A stretch of 64,000 nt of DNA from Chinchilla lanigera (Eukaryota; Chordata; Mammalia; Rodentia; Chinchillidae): NCBI RefSeq assembly GCF_000276665.1, contig NW_004955417.1, forward strand, positions 29,473,523-29,537,522. The letters run 5' to 3'. Position 1 is the first letter of the stretch, and the number at the start of each line of letters is the position of its first letter. Below, piece by piece: positions 47,120 to 58,433 of this stretch. The position numbers and the translations under genes were made by a program. The notes below the pieces were generated by a model, which saw nothing but the letters and a program-made list of their open reading frames with translations, was not told the DNA's origin and did no database searches.

Positions 47120-48015
47120 TCATATCACAGTGATACATGTGCACCCATGTTTATAGCAGCACAATTTGTGATAGCTGGATCTTGGAAACAACCCAGATAC
47201 CCATCAACCAAAGAATGAATGAAAACGGTCATTTTTTTTATATAATGGAGTACTAGAGGATAAAATAGAGTTTTTTATAGGTAAATGGATGCAACCAGAG
47301 ACCACACTCATAAGCAAAATAAATCAGACCCATATGTGTAAACATTGTATTGTCTCACTAGTGTGAAAAAACAAACAAGTAAATAAGATCCAGAATGTAT
47401 AATAGATATTGTGAATTGGGAAGAAATGTTCAAAAGAAAAGACAAACTGTGGTGGGAAAAGGGGAAATAAAAGGAAAAAAGTATATGTACATACAAGATA
47501 GTTAAGGTTGTTATACAGCTAGTTTCTCTTAGTTCATTAAAAAGAAAGTTTTGTGCTAATATTGTATAGATGAGATATCATGCCTGTATCTTCCACTCTG
47601 GATAATTACTAGGAAGACAACAATATAAAATGTATCAACTATTGTAACTTTCTTAATAACCTGTTTTGAAACTCAGTTTCATTGTTATGTTTATCTTTCC
47701 TTTTTTAACCTTAAAAATGTAGGAATTCCACCATTGGTAACACCCTGGATGAACCTGGGCACCTGTTATCTCAGGCACAGACAGTCAGTACCACATGATC
47801 TCACCTACATGGAAATCCAGATGAAGCAAATTCATAGAAAACTGGGAGTAGGAAGCAAGTTACCAGGGGCTGGCAGGGGAAGGAAATGAGGGTCATTGGC
47901 CAGATTGTAAAGTTTTTCAGTCTTTGGATGAGCTCTATCCAAAGACCTCATAAACAGCATGGAGATATAGTTAATAATAATGTGTTATATGCTTGAAATT
48001 TGCTAAGACCATAAA
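47120..48015 (+). repeat. LINE-1 3' region, sense
   Basis: In order: 'cagtgatacatgtgcacccatgtttatagcagcacaatttgtgatagctggatcttggaaacaacccagatacccatcaacc', 'ataatggagtactagaggataaaatagag', 'ggtaaatggatgcaaccagagacc', 'ataagcaaaataaatcagac', then an L1 tail. From 47,720 a second sense piece follows ('accctggatgaacctgggcacctgttatctcaggcacagacagtcagtaccacatgatctcacc', 'agaaaactgggagtaggaagc', 'aggggctggcaggggaagg'). It may be two fragments of different L1 age. Confidence 0.9.
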
Positions 48016-48595
48016 TAAGAGTTCCGCTCACTAATAAGAAGCAAAACCACAGTAGCTCTGTGAAGTTATGCACTTACAAATTAGTGTAATTGTAGTAATG
48101 ATTTCACAATATACATGGATGTCAAAATGTCGCATGGCACGTGATAAAAATATAGTTTATATTTGTCAGTCACATTGCAATAAAGCAGGGGGAGGCAAAG
48201 AGTAAAGTAGTACTCAAAAACTGTAGAAGAATAATTCACTTATTTCTTACATAAACAACATTCTTACATTGATAGTTCTTTCAATCTTAGTGTTTTCAGA
48301 TAGAAAATAACACTGCCACACACCTTTAGGGAAAGATTTTCCTTCTAATACAGTAGTAAATCAGAAGATAGAAATATCTGTTTCATTGTTCAGACATTTT
48401 CAGCCCACAGGAGGAAGAGAAAATTATGCTAAACTAGTGGGCCAAAATGATGAGTTTTTAATTCATAAAGAAGTGCCCTAATAAAATTGCCATTCATATA
48501 GATATATGTACATATGTGAATGTATGAATTAGTAAAATGTATGGTAAAATTCCCAAGAAGTGCAAGTCTCTGGTAGTATTGTGGCAAACATGCTG
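48016..48595. other. Unassigned AT-rich sequence
   Basis: No feature seen. Possibly further L1 tail at the left end. Confidence 0.4.
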
Positions 48596-48599
48596 ATTT

Positions 48600-49235
48600 A
48601 ATTGAGTCACATACAGAGGCCGGATGAAGAGACAAGCAAGTTTATTAGCCAGCCGTGGGCACCCAGTACAGGACTGAGCACCGACCCGGAAGAGCAGGAG
48701 GGGAGAGTACAGTTCTAGTTCCAGGTCTACTTCCGGGTCTAGGGGGTGATTAGGTTTCTTCTGATATGACTTAGAGCAGCTACGGAAATACTACTACAAA
48801 GCATGGGCTTAGCTTGTGACAGAGGAACAAACGTATTTGACATTTTATGTAGGGAACAAACAGTCTTATGACAAAGCGTGAGGTGGTATTGGGTTAAGTA
48901 ACTCACTTACAAAAAGCAAATTTAATGAAACAGAAACTGGATCTCTAAGTGGTGCCTGAGTACAACATGGTGACGGTTTGGTTCTTTTTCCCACTTCGGT
49001 AGTATTGACTCTTAAGGGAATCAGAGGCACAAATTGATTAAGAAACACACTTTTGAGGGACTGATCAGAGTTGCAACTCAGGACACACAAATTTCAGATA
49101 GGCTGAGGCATGCTCCAGGGTCTTGCAGATATCAGACCAGTTTTACAGGCAAAACTGCAAGTGAGGAGGGGCTTGATGTCAACTATTTATCAAGAACTGT
49201 GAGGGGTGCTGGTAGCAAGAAAAGGGTTGTGTAGT
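48600..49235 (-). repeat. Endogenous-retrovirus-like LTR region, antisense
   Basis: Read on minus, the left end gives a polyadenylation-type AATAAACTTGCTTGTCTC followed by 'ttcatccggcctctgtatgtgac', which has the form of an LTR R/U5 boundary. Upstream on minus are 'ctagacccggaagtagacctgg' and a GC-rich, CCGG-bearing promoter-like patch (48,655-48,740). The right portion to 49,235 may be U3 or internal sequence. No intact viral reading frame is present. Class and family are not determined. Confidence 0.5.
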
Positions 49236-50415
49236 GTCAAGAACATGCAGAACGCAGCCCCAGAGAAGGAGGGGAGAAAGACAAAAGGAAAGCCTTGGGG
49301 AAGAGAGGTGGAGGCATTCTGACCTTGGCAGCTCTCTGCAGGACTGAAACACTCTGCTCTAACGACCAGAGGAGCCACAGGATGTAGCAAAGTTTGCCTA
49401 TGTGGAGTTTCAGTATATGCTGCAAGAAGGATGTGTGTGGCTCACAGCACCAGAAATTTGTCTTGAGGTAGATGTGATTGATGCCTGGCCTCCTTGTGTA
49501 GTCTTTTGGAGTGATGCAATTTGCTTTTATCTGTTTAATTTTAATTTTTGCTATTAATATAGCCATCTCTGTATGTGCCAAGATGTTAGGATCATGTGCA
49601 AGGACTTTTTTTTTGTACTAAAAAACTATCTCCAAAATTTATTTGGTAAATAGTCTTCCTGAGTTTTATTGTGTAAATACAGAATGTTTTTCTGACTTTT
49701 TTCAAAAATTATTAGGAGTTTTAAGTGTCAGTTCAGTCTGGACAGCCATTATTATTGGGAATAGGAATGTAGGTACCATTCTTTGGACTCTGTGTAAGTC
49801 ATTGTCAGTTCCTTTGAGCACACACAGAGACCGTGATGCTCCTTCAGATGTCACCTCTGCAACTTAAAAAAAAATGCTACAACTAAGTAAAATATGCTTT
49901 ACTAACACTTGTGGGTCTTTTTTGAAAATTTTATTTTTCTTTAAAAAGTTTTGGTTACTTTGAACTTTTAAGAACTGGCATGATTTTATAAGACTTGTTT
50001 TAAGATTCCCTGAGGTGTTAGAATGTGACATTTTGAAAATAATTTTTTTGGAACTTTGAACTGGCAATAAACAGTAGATGGAACAAATGAAGTTGAAGCT
50101 ACTGAGTGGGTCTACTGACCACAGAGCTCAATGTCTCAGCCAAAAGGAAGCAAGCACACTGTGATTCATAGTTCCTTCCCTCCCCACTTCCAGAGGGCAT
50201 CGCCACAGCTGTTCCCCATAGTGTGTTCTGAGGAATGATATCCTATGAGATGTTACCAATGTGATTGGAGGTCAGATCAGTTAGGAAATGTTGCACGTTA
50301 GGTCTACCCTGTAGGTGGTTCCTCAGACTTAATAGCAGAGAACTGTCTTTGTTTTGTAGCACCTGATGTTACAGTAGATCCTCTCTCCCTGCCCCATCCT
50401 CAGGGAAAATCTACT
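49236..50415. other. Unassigned sequence
   Basis: No gene or clear repeat. Frames at 49,237-49,581 (minus) and 49,643-49,867 (plus) lack domains. Confidence 0.4.
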
Positions 50416-50439
50416 GTTTTTTTTTTTTTTTTTTTTTTC
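50416..50439. repeat. Poly(T) run, about 24 T
   Basis: Uninterrupted T run followed by 'caaacctcagagccc'. It may be the inverted tail of a retro-insert on the minus strand, but I do not recognise the body to its right. Confidence 0.8.
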
Positions 50440-50660
50440 AAACCTCAGAGCCCAAGGAACAAATCTTGTAAAAATTTCTCACATAAAGTTTAACTTGAGA
50501 ATGATAACACAATCATCCAAAATCAAACAAGCAAAAACTAAGGATAGTAAAGGGTTATAACAGTAGCATATATTTCCTTTGTACAGTTCAATGATTTGCA
50601 TGGCTTCCTGTTCATATTTGCTTAATTTTCTTTGGAAAGAAAAGTCCCCAAATGTGCAAG

Positions 50661-50799
50661 AACATACAGGTTATTTTTATTTTTATTTTATTTTTTTTTG
50701 GTTTTTCTCCCGTACCAGGAACTGAACTCACGACCTTGCACTTGCCAGGCAGGCGCTTTGCCGCTGAGCTAAATCCCCAGCCCCAACATACAGGTTATT
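50661..50799 (-). repeat. Young ID SINE, antisense, with perfect 15-bp target duplication
   Basis: The 15-mer AACATACAGGTTATT at 50,661-50,675 and 50,785-50,799 brackets a T-rich inverted tail and an inverted ID body: CCCGTACCAGGAACTGAACT, 'cgaccttgcacttgccaggcaggcgctttgccgctgagctaaatccccagcccc'. The body matches the 20.7 and 46.2-kb copies with few changes. A recent insertion. Confidence 0.95.
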
Positions 50800-51014
50800 C
50801 TAAGTGAGCCTACTTTGACCCATTATTAAGAACTGCCTGGCCAGTGTAAAACTATGCTGTGAATTCCATGGGTTCCCATGTATATTTTGACATAGGCATA
50901 GAAGGGTATGGGTGTCATGCCCTGTGACTTTTCCAAAAGCAAAAAGAGATCCAAGATGTCCAGGAGTAGTTTCTTCCCAGGTGTCAATTCTCCTAGATCC
51001 AATTTATTCACATC

Positions 51015-51500
51015 AAGCTTTTTTTAAATTTTATTTTAAAGAGTAAAAGAAGGATAACATAATAATAGGGGGAGCTTACCAAATTACAGACAAAGTGGTA
51101 GGAAATTATCAATGGTTATTGTTTTACATATTGTTATCTACAAGATAGTTTCTCAGGAAAACAAATAGACAAATAATAGTGAGTTACAGACAAAAGAGGT
51201 AGGAGATTATCAAGAGTTGTTGTACTATACTTTGGTATCTTCAAAGTGGCTTCTAAAGAAAATAAATAGAGCTATACATGAGTGACCTATTGAATAATCA
51301 TTAACTTTTCTCAATGGTTGTTGTAGGAAGCACATAATAATAGACATGCATCCATTTACAAAATAGGATAGGAACAATACAAACATTACAGAGTTATGGA
51401 TAGATTAGTAGGAAAATATCAATGGCTGCTGTAATACATGGTGATATCTTCAAAGTGGTTTCTCAGGAAGACAGATACGCAAGAAGGATCTAACAAGTAG
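51015..51500 (-). repeat. Degenerate tandem array of about 100-bp units
   Basis: After a T run, units start with TTACAGA at 51,084, 51,184 and 51,386, spacings of 100 and 202. A weaker intermediate unit starts near 51,280. Shared words within units are 'taggaaattatcaatgg(t)tgttgt', 'acat(a)ttg(t/g)tatcttcaaagtgg' and 'tttctcaggaa'. The same unit recurs at 46.83 kb. The base composition and unit do not match ID, B1, MIR or L1 ORF2 known to me. Confidence 0.72.
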
Positions 51501-52660
51501 TTACAGCCTAAGGGTGGTCAAAAATCAAGTGAGCCATCTGGGGCGAAAGTCATTTTCTGTAGCGTTTTCTCTCCAGCCTCCCATCACATTGGGACCCCAC
51601 AACCAGGTAGTGTCCTCTCCCCAGCTGTCAGCACAGGCAGCAGGAATCCTGCTGCAGATTTCTCCGGAGCTCCACCACAGCCTGTACTGTCTGGGGAAGA
51701 ATGACTTCCAGGGAGTCTCCGCAGGTATTGTGCAAGGTTCTCCTGGTTTACAGCTTCTGAGCGGCTCTCGTGACCCCATGCATCAAGCTTTGACAGATTT
51801 TTGCACTGGGTTGAAAGCCATCATGGCCAGCATCACCTGAGTGGAATGAGTCAATGAGACTCCAAGGCTGTCCTCGTGCCTCCTCATTTCCAAGCAAAAC
51901 AAATGAGGACCCGAGTCTTCACACCTATCCACTCCCCCTCCATGTGTCCGGCAGGATCTGCACCTCCGGACAGGTGAAGAGAGTGGCATTTGAGCCTCGG
52001 TGACTCACAAAGAGCAAGCCAGGAGAAGCGAGAGATGCTGCCTCCAAGGGGATGGCAGTGAAGGCCTGTCATGAATGCATCTCTGAAAAGGTCAACAATT
52101 ACTTTATTTAAATTTGTGTAATTGGACAATTAGTCTAGCAGAAGGGAGAAAAGCAGGTAGAAGTCAAGGAGTGTACGACATATGTGTAAGGCAGTGGTGT
52201 TAGAAGATCTGAGCAGATGAGCAGGTCACACAAATAGATGGAGAAACAACCTGGTCTGATCACAGTGGCTGAGTGCCTGGGCCACAGCCGTGATGTTGGA
52301 GGCATGCCTGCGCCTCGTCTGCTGGGTGCTCTCTTTTAGAGCTATCATTCAAGTTAGATGATCTTATCTCTTTGCACCAAAAACAGGGAAGTTCTAGAAA
52401 TTCATTAAGTTGGTGGTGTTCAATAAAGAGAAAATGCAGGGGAAAGAAGAGGAGAAGTTGGCTTTCCTTCTGGTCACAAAGCAACAGCAGAACACCCAGG
52501 CCGAATGTCTGCATGACATAACCTGAAGAGAAACGGCACTTCCTTTGGGGGCTTACTCTTGAGAGAGGAACTTCCCCCCGGAAGCTGTTCCTCACAACTT
52601 GTTTTACTGATTGCGGCCTCAAGTCCTGGGCCAGGACGTGCCAAGCTGGGGCTTGTGCTT
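51501..52660. other. Unassigned sequence, possibly the body of the repeat-bearing element
   Basis: Directly after the tandem units a plus frame of 108 codons (51,514-51,840) and a minus frame (51,525-51,779) overlap. The sequence is GC-richer and could be the rest of the same inserted element. No domain is recognisable. Minus frames at 52,260-52,680 also lack motifs. Confidence 0.35.
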
Positions 52661-53530
52661 TTGTAAAAGTGCACGGTCACTGCCCACGAGCAGAGGTCAT
52701 CAGAACAAAACCACAGTGTTATCAGGAGAGAAGGAGGCAGGAACAGATTTCCCCTGCACTATGGTTTCTGTTTGAAGAAGTCTTTATTTTGCAACACCAG
52801 TGTTTATATTTCTTTGCACTTATCTCCTCCTGCTTGAGAGAGGTTCTTCGGGATCCAGCCTCCCTTGGTGTGCTAAGGGGCACCCCCACCCACTGGAGAG
52901 TCTTTGTTTTTTAAGAGCATGTGAGCTGCATGTTCAGGCATGGCAGGGCCAGGCAGACCAGCAATCTGGATGATATGGGATGGTCCAGGCTGCTTGGGCA
53001 GCTCCTCTGCCCTTGGCCTGGCCTTGCCAGGGTGATGACGCCTTCGAAGTGCTTGCTGCCCACCCTGGGCACTTGCAGCAACCACCCCTCACCATTCTCA
53101 GAAGACAGGGCTGCCTTCGGTGACCCCATGCTCAGCTGAGAGGACTGACATGTAATGCACGAATCTTCACAGAACCCTGCCACCCTGACTGTAGTAGATG
53201 GCTTAGGCTGAGCCCAGAACCCACACTCTACCTAAAAAGTCAGCCTGAAACTGCCACCCACTGCCCTTGATTACCTGTGGAGCCACAAGCACCATCACTG
53301 GCCTAGAAGATCTGTGGCATGAATCCAGTACAAGGCCCAGTACAACCATCAGCTGAGGCAGAGAGCGTCTGTGAGCCTGAGAACACCATCTGGGTACCCG
53401 GGCATGCCTGAAACTGACCTTGTGGGCGTCTCCACTGTAGGGCCCAATGTGCCGTCTTTGTTTGTCTGCCACAGCCTAAATGCATCACCTTTCCACTGCT
53501 ACCCTTTGGAAGTAAATGTTTCATTTCTAA
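52661..53530. other. GC-richer segment with many overlapping frames, no gene recognised
   Basis: Low in repeats I recognise. Frames on both strands (for example 52,911-53,183 minus, 52,921-53,139 plus, 53,203-53,472 minus, 53,371-53,778 plus) overlap heavily, which argues against coding. A processed pseudogene or decayed LTR is possible. Confidence 0.35.
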
Positions 53531-53904
53531 ATGTCCCTGTACTTACCGTTGGCAGGTCTTCATTGTTGTTATCCTCTACAGATTTTTGTTCCCTACTGAA
53601 ACACTTCCGAACAATAGCAGGAGAAGTAAACACTCCCTTCTCCAGGAAGGCCTTCTGGATTTTCTCTGTGAGAAATGGCCTCCCTTGCCTTTCAGTTTCC
53701 ATGAGCTTTCATTCTCTAACCTCTCTTTCCTTGAGCTTTTTAAAGCAGTACTGCTCTTTATTATACGGTATCTGGTGAATTTAGAACCCCAAAAGCATCT
53801 TGTTTATATGTTACTTGAAATTAGCAGAATAAATGAGTGATCAAATAAATAAATCTGGCCAAACGTTCTTAGATAACAGTCTGTCTCCTTCGTATTTTAC
53901 ATTT
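53531..53904. other. Unassigned sequence
   Basis: No feature beyond short overlapping frames. Confidence 0.4.
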
Positions 53905-53990
53905 TTAATAAGGCTTAACCTTCATTTTAAAACTGATGAAGTTTCAGAGACTTACTTTCAGGTAAAACAGCTAGATGCATCCAAGTTAAA
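53905..53990 (-). repeat. MIR core fragment, antisense
   Basis: The words 'ttcattttaaaactgatgaagtttcagagacttactttcaggtaaaacagctag' match the inverted MIR core ('ccattttacagatgaggaaactgaggcacagagaggtt...cacagctag'). Confidence 0.65.
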
Positions 53991-54705
53991 AAAATTATGA
54001 ACTTCTAACTTTTAAGAGTAGGACAAAACTCCTTTTGGCTTTGGCACTGACATGGGTTTTACATGACTTCCCGTGCTCCCTGGGGGAACACAGTCTCTAA
54101 CTCTGCCCAATTGTACTGCCAAGGTGGTTTCTAGAGGGGAGAAGACCCAAGCCAGTCACCCTGGGCAGCCACATGGCAAAGACTGTGGGTGGCACAAAGG
54201 GTGGCGAAGAGCAGGTAACCCAGGTGAAAAACACCAGGAGACACATAGGTGATGAGTGTGTGTCAGATTCAAAGCTGGTAAAGCATAAGCTACCAATACC
54301 GTGTTCACACTTAAAAACTGGTCAGTAGACTAGGTCTCACATCAAGTGTTCTTACCATAATAAAGTAAAATTTAAAAGAATAATAAATGGTAGAAGCAAA
54401 TCACATGTCCCCCCCAAAAAAGAAACCCATTTCATAAAACTGTATTTTTAAAACATTCTCCCTAAAGCTCCAGGTACTGCCTAGTGGCATTTGAGATTAT
54501 ATATATAGTTTCAAATTAGAAGCCAAAGAGAAAAGCAGGGAGTAGAAAAACCTAGACAAGTCTGAAACCTCCAAATGTAACTTGAAAACTAGTTTTTCTT
54601 TTACTTTATATTCAAAAAAAAGTATTTAAAAACTCCACTGACACTTTTTCAACACTAGGGTCCTTAATTTTGCCCAAGTTTCTGTTGTATCTCTTAAAAT
54701 AATGT
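53991..54705. other. Unassigned sequence
   Basis: No recognisable gene or repeat. Confidence 0.4.
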
Positions 54706-54707
54706 TA

Positions 54708-54870
54708 GGAGTGCTAGGCTTCATTATTTCCTTCATTTTAATGCTGAGGAAACTAACACACAGGGGTGCTGTCATTTCTGCAGCATCGATTGTCTAAGAG
54801 AACTGGGATTGTCCAAGAAGAAAGCTTCCATGTCCCGACTTTCATCTCAGAGCAAGTGTGTGGAATACAG
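54708..54870 (-). repeat. MIR fragment, antisense
   Basis: The words 'ttatttccttcattttaatgctgaggaaactaacacacagg' and, further on, 'taagagaactgggatt' follow the inverted MIR order ('cccattttacagatgaggaaactgaggcacag ... cagagctgggatt'). Confidence 0.65.
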
Positions 54871-57570
54871 TATGTGTCTAATACATACTACTCATGTGTT
54901 TCTTGAGATCCGCAAAACAGGAAATTCAAGCATCAGTGTCTACTCCTAACTGAAAACAAAAAAGGTAAAGTGAGCAGGAGTAGGTGTTGGTGGGCCGTTC
55001 AGTGGCTTCTCTAAGTGTCCTTTCAGTCCTCCAGTATTAAAGGAGTCTGATAGCTTCACATTCTGTTGCTGTTTTTCTTCCTCCACGTTTTTCCTGTCTT
55101 CCACTGAACGGGTAGGCACTGCAGTGGAGGTTAGGGAAGATAGCCCAGGCTGCACTGTATTGGACAAACTCGCTCTTGGAGGAAAATTTCGGACCTCCTT
55201 AATGAAATCAGGCAGAGAGAGGAAAGAAATGCTCCTGCAAGATTTCATGAGTTGACAATGTAAAGCATGAAAGGACGGAGACTGCCAGTGTGGGCTGACA
55301 TGGTCTCACTGTTTTACACAGGTGGTGTTTCTTATGGGACCTTTGGAAAGACAAATATTTTGCTAGAATAAGTCAGAACTGTAATCTGTGAGATTTATAC
55401 CTTGCAGAACACAATAGCACTGAGTTCTGTCATGTTTGTTCTGTGGATAGGTGCTGAATCATCTCTTTTACCCTACCTGACAAGAACTTTTAGCACAGCT
55501 GTCTACCTGACATTTCAGATTTCTAATTTGCTTTGTGAGAAAAACAAAAACTCTGTGACATCCTGGCTGAGCAAACTGTGTAGGAAGAAGGAAATCTGTC
55601 TGATTCCATTTGGGAGAAAGGACTGAGGATGCTGGTTTAGGACACGAGAAAGAAACAGAAGACGTACAGACCACTTTCAAACACTGGGAAGAGATGACAA
55701 TAAGGCCAGCACCAGTTCCTGCTTAACATTTACCCTTGGCTCTGGCTGGCTGGCTATTTACCCATATGGGAGACCCATTGTCCCAGCTGGGTTGGGACTT
55801 CCTTTCAACTCCAGCACCTAGCTCAAAGCTTTTCTTTGCACTGACTGCCAAAAATCCTTGGCTGTCTACACATCATAAAGAACAAAATGAAGATTTGAAA
55901 AACAAAAAAAATGCCCAAAGACAAGTCTCTTTTTGTGAAGGCTTCACTAAAAAGAGGATCATCCCCCAGGAAAGGGAAGTGAAGTAACCGCTTTGAGAAG
56001 GGAGAGGACTGGTAAAGAGGGGAATTGCTTTAATCTAGGAAACAGATGCAATCCCTAAAGTTTATGAACAACAGGACCTCAGAAAATGGCCAAGCGCCCT
56101 AACGTGGTCACATGTGGGATAGAAAGAGTTGTGGTGGTCTTCATGGACAACAGTTGGGCAGCGACCAGTGTGGGTCAGTGACATGCCAGGCTTCGTGTGC
56201 CCTCCCCATGCCATCCAGGGCCTCCGTAGGCTTCTTGAGGGCCACCCCTAGCCCATTCTCCCTGTGGCCTGGGGACTCAGAAGTATAGCTACTCCGTGTT
56301 TCACTCGGTTCCAGCCTTTCACAACATCAAGGGGAGATACATTTTTACAGCAAGGTCTACCTTTCTTATTTTTCAAAAAGTACAAAACATATAAAATGAA
56401 TGTAATGGCACTACCTAGACATCATCACATCTAGCATTCTGATTGATTTATTTTTCATTTCTTCCATTAGTTTTCTAAAAGAACATGAGTTTGCTAAAAT
56501 CTCTCTCACAGAAGATGGAATTGAAGGTCACCAGGAACACCCAGCACTGCTCTCCTGAATCATGACAGTGCTCTGTCATAGAGAAGGAGCCACTTGTCAT
56601 CCTTTGGACCATATTTTCCTTCTATTCACATTGACCTTGGCAGTCGTGTGCTGGAGTTGGGACTGTACCTGTAACCAGTGTAGCCCTTGGCTCAACGTGG
56701 ACAGTAGATAAGAAACGGGTAGCTGTAACCATCAGATAGGAAGAGGCAGGAGTAGAAGAGGTGAACTGAGGGCAGAAAGGGGGAGTCTGAGAAGGGCGGT
56801 CTGGGCTGAGTCTGAGCAGGTGCTGGGGCTGGTGCTCGAGACTCACTGCCCTGCACTAGCATTGCTGATGACCCATCCTTGGTTTGTTGTGTAGGCTTTT
56901 CTCTGCTGGCATATTGTGCTTAGTGGAAGGAGTTTCCACTCATTCTGATGTCTCTTCTTTGAAGTTTTGTTTTTTAATAAATGCAGTTTAATTTTTAGTA
57001 AAAATTTTTCACCAATTGTTACTTTGGATAGGCAAAAAACATTACGTATTTCTTACTGTTAATGGCTTCCTCTAACAAAATCTGATAGGAAATCATAGCT
57101 CAGTGATGTTTCCTTTGTGTTTACTCATTTCTTTCATTTCCTTGACCTCCTGTCTTATTAACTATGCATCGTCTTGATGCTGCATGAACTGTTTGCTCCA
57201 TGCTAAATGGTAAAAGCAAACAACAGATACACAATAGAGCATCATCATTGCCCTGTGTGACCAACGTCTTCCTAGCATCTCAAAGTAAGTAATTATTCTG
57301 TCCCTTTTCATAAATGGGAGAACACTGACACACAACAGTGGGAATGAGGACATTTAGGATGCTATTACTTATGCCAACCCATTCTTCTTCCAAATGTTTT
57401 CACATCAAATCTTATTTTAGAAGAATTCAAAATCTTTCTGCAGTATAATGCTTGCCAGTAAAAACTTCATCCCTCCCTAAAGGGGATGACTGCTACAGTA
57501 GAGGCATAAAAAGACACCTCCCCCTTGTTTTTTGTAGGTACCAGGCAGGACTGGGCTGGAAACATGTTGG
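54871..57570. other. Mostly unassigned sequence
   Basis: Frames at 54,946-55,248 (minus, 100 codons), 55,402-55,626 and 55,468-55,680 overlap on opposite strands and show no domain. A small MIR-like word group lies near 57,285-57,345 ('attattctgtcccttttcataaatgggagaacactgacacac'). Confidence 0.4.
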
Positions 57571-57572
57571 TA

Positions 57573-58433
57573 AATAAGGTAGATGCACCAAATTTCATTG
57601 GCAAAAGGACATATCTGACAAGCATGCCTAGGGCTCAAGTCCTATAAAAGTACACCCAAACAGGAAAGTGGGATGTCCCAGTGCAGTGAATAACCTGGGT
57701 AGAGGGTATGCTTGTGTTAACAGTGGAACAGAATTATGTCTGCCCTCCTGGAATGTGTGACCATTGGAAGAGGAAAATCCCAGCCCTGTGGTGGAGCCTG
57801 TTCCCATCTGGTCTTCCACTGTAAACGTTCTTGAGAATGACCTTGGAGAAAAGCCAACACCACAAGCACAGGGTCCATGCAGGCTACAAAACCCATGACA
57901 TGAGGACACCTAAAGAAGGCAACACAGGAGGCTTACGTGCTGGTGACACACCAGAACCTTCCACCAACTCCTGAGAACATTTTGTTGCTATGATGACCAT
58001 CATAGCCTATGCACAACTTGAGTTGCTGCAAATACAAAAACAAAAAGGGGGATAGGTTGAGAACCACAAATTCACAATGGTTTATTTTGCATACTTCTCT
58101 AAGGGATAAATGGAGGCTTGAGATTATCAGTATCACACTTTTGAGATTTTCCATTGTCTCTGTAGGGGTGGGCCATCCTCTCCCACCCAACAAGACTAAA
58201 ACTAAGACCACTAAGACTAAAGATCTTCAAGGTAAAATCCTTCTCAGCCTAAGATCACCTCCGCCCTCCGGAGTCATCCTCCAATCCCCTCCTCCAATCC
58301 CCTCCTGAATCAATAAATGCTGAAGTTCTGGCTGCCTCGTGGCCTTTTGTTTCTTGTGAACAACTGGTCATCCTGGATCCCCACTGTACTGCCAAATGCT
58401 AATACTAATGCTAACACTAATAAGGTAGATGCA
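57573..58433 (+). repeat. Segment bracketed by a perfect 15-bp direct repeat; LTR/retro-insert candidate
   Basis: AATAAGGTAGATGCA occurs at 57,573-57,587 and again at 58,419-58,433. Between them, the right part (about 58,020-58,380) has LTR-like 3' features: a GATCACCTCCGCCCTCCGGA patch, tandem TCCAATCCCCTCC, AATCAATAAATGC (near 58,309) and a T/G-rich downstream 'tggccttttgtttcttgtgaac'. A TAATACTAATGCTAAC-type low-complexity end follows. A 15-bp duplication fits L1-mediated insertion better than an LTR integrase (4-6 bp). Identity of the body is unknown. Confidence 0.5.

Noticed and set aside
51084..51490. CRISPR-like array
   Set aside because: Spaced repeats are 100 bp apart and degenerate along their whole length, in a mammalian context; there is no short conserved repeat with unique spacers.
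57628..57909. Zinc-finger-like relic (a GGAGAAAAGCC word near 57,845)
   Set aside because: Only one linker-like word was seen and no spaced Cys/His pattern supports it.
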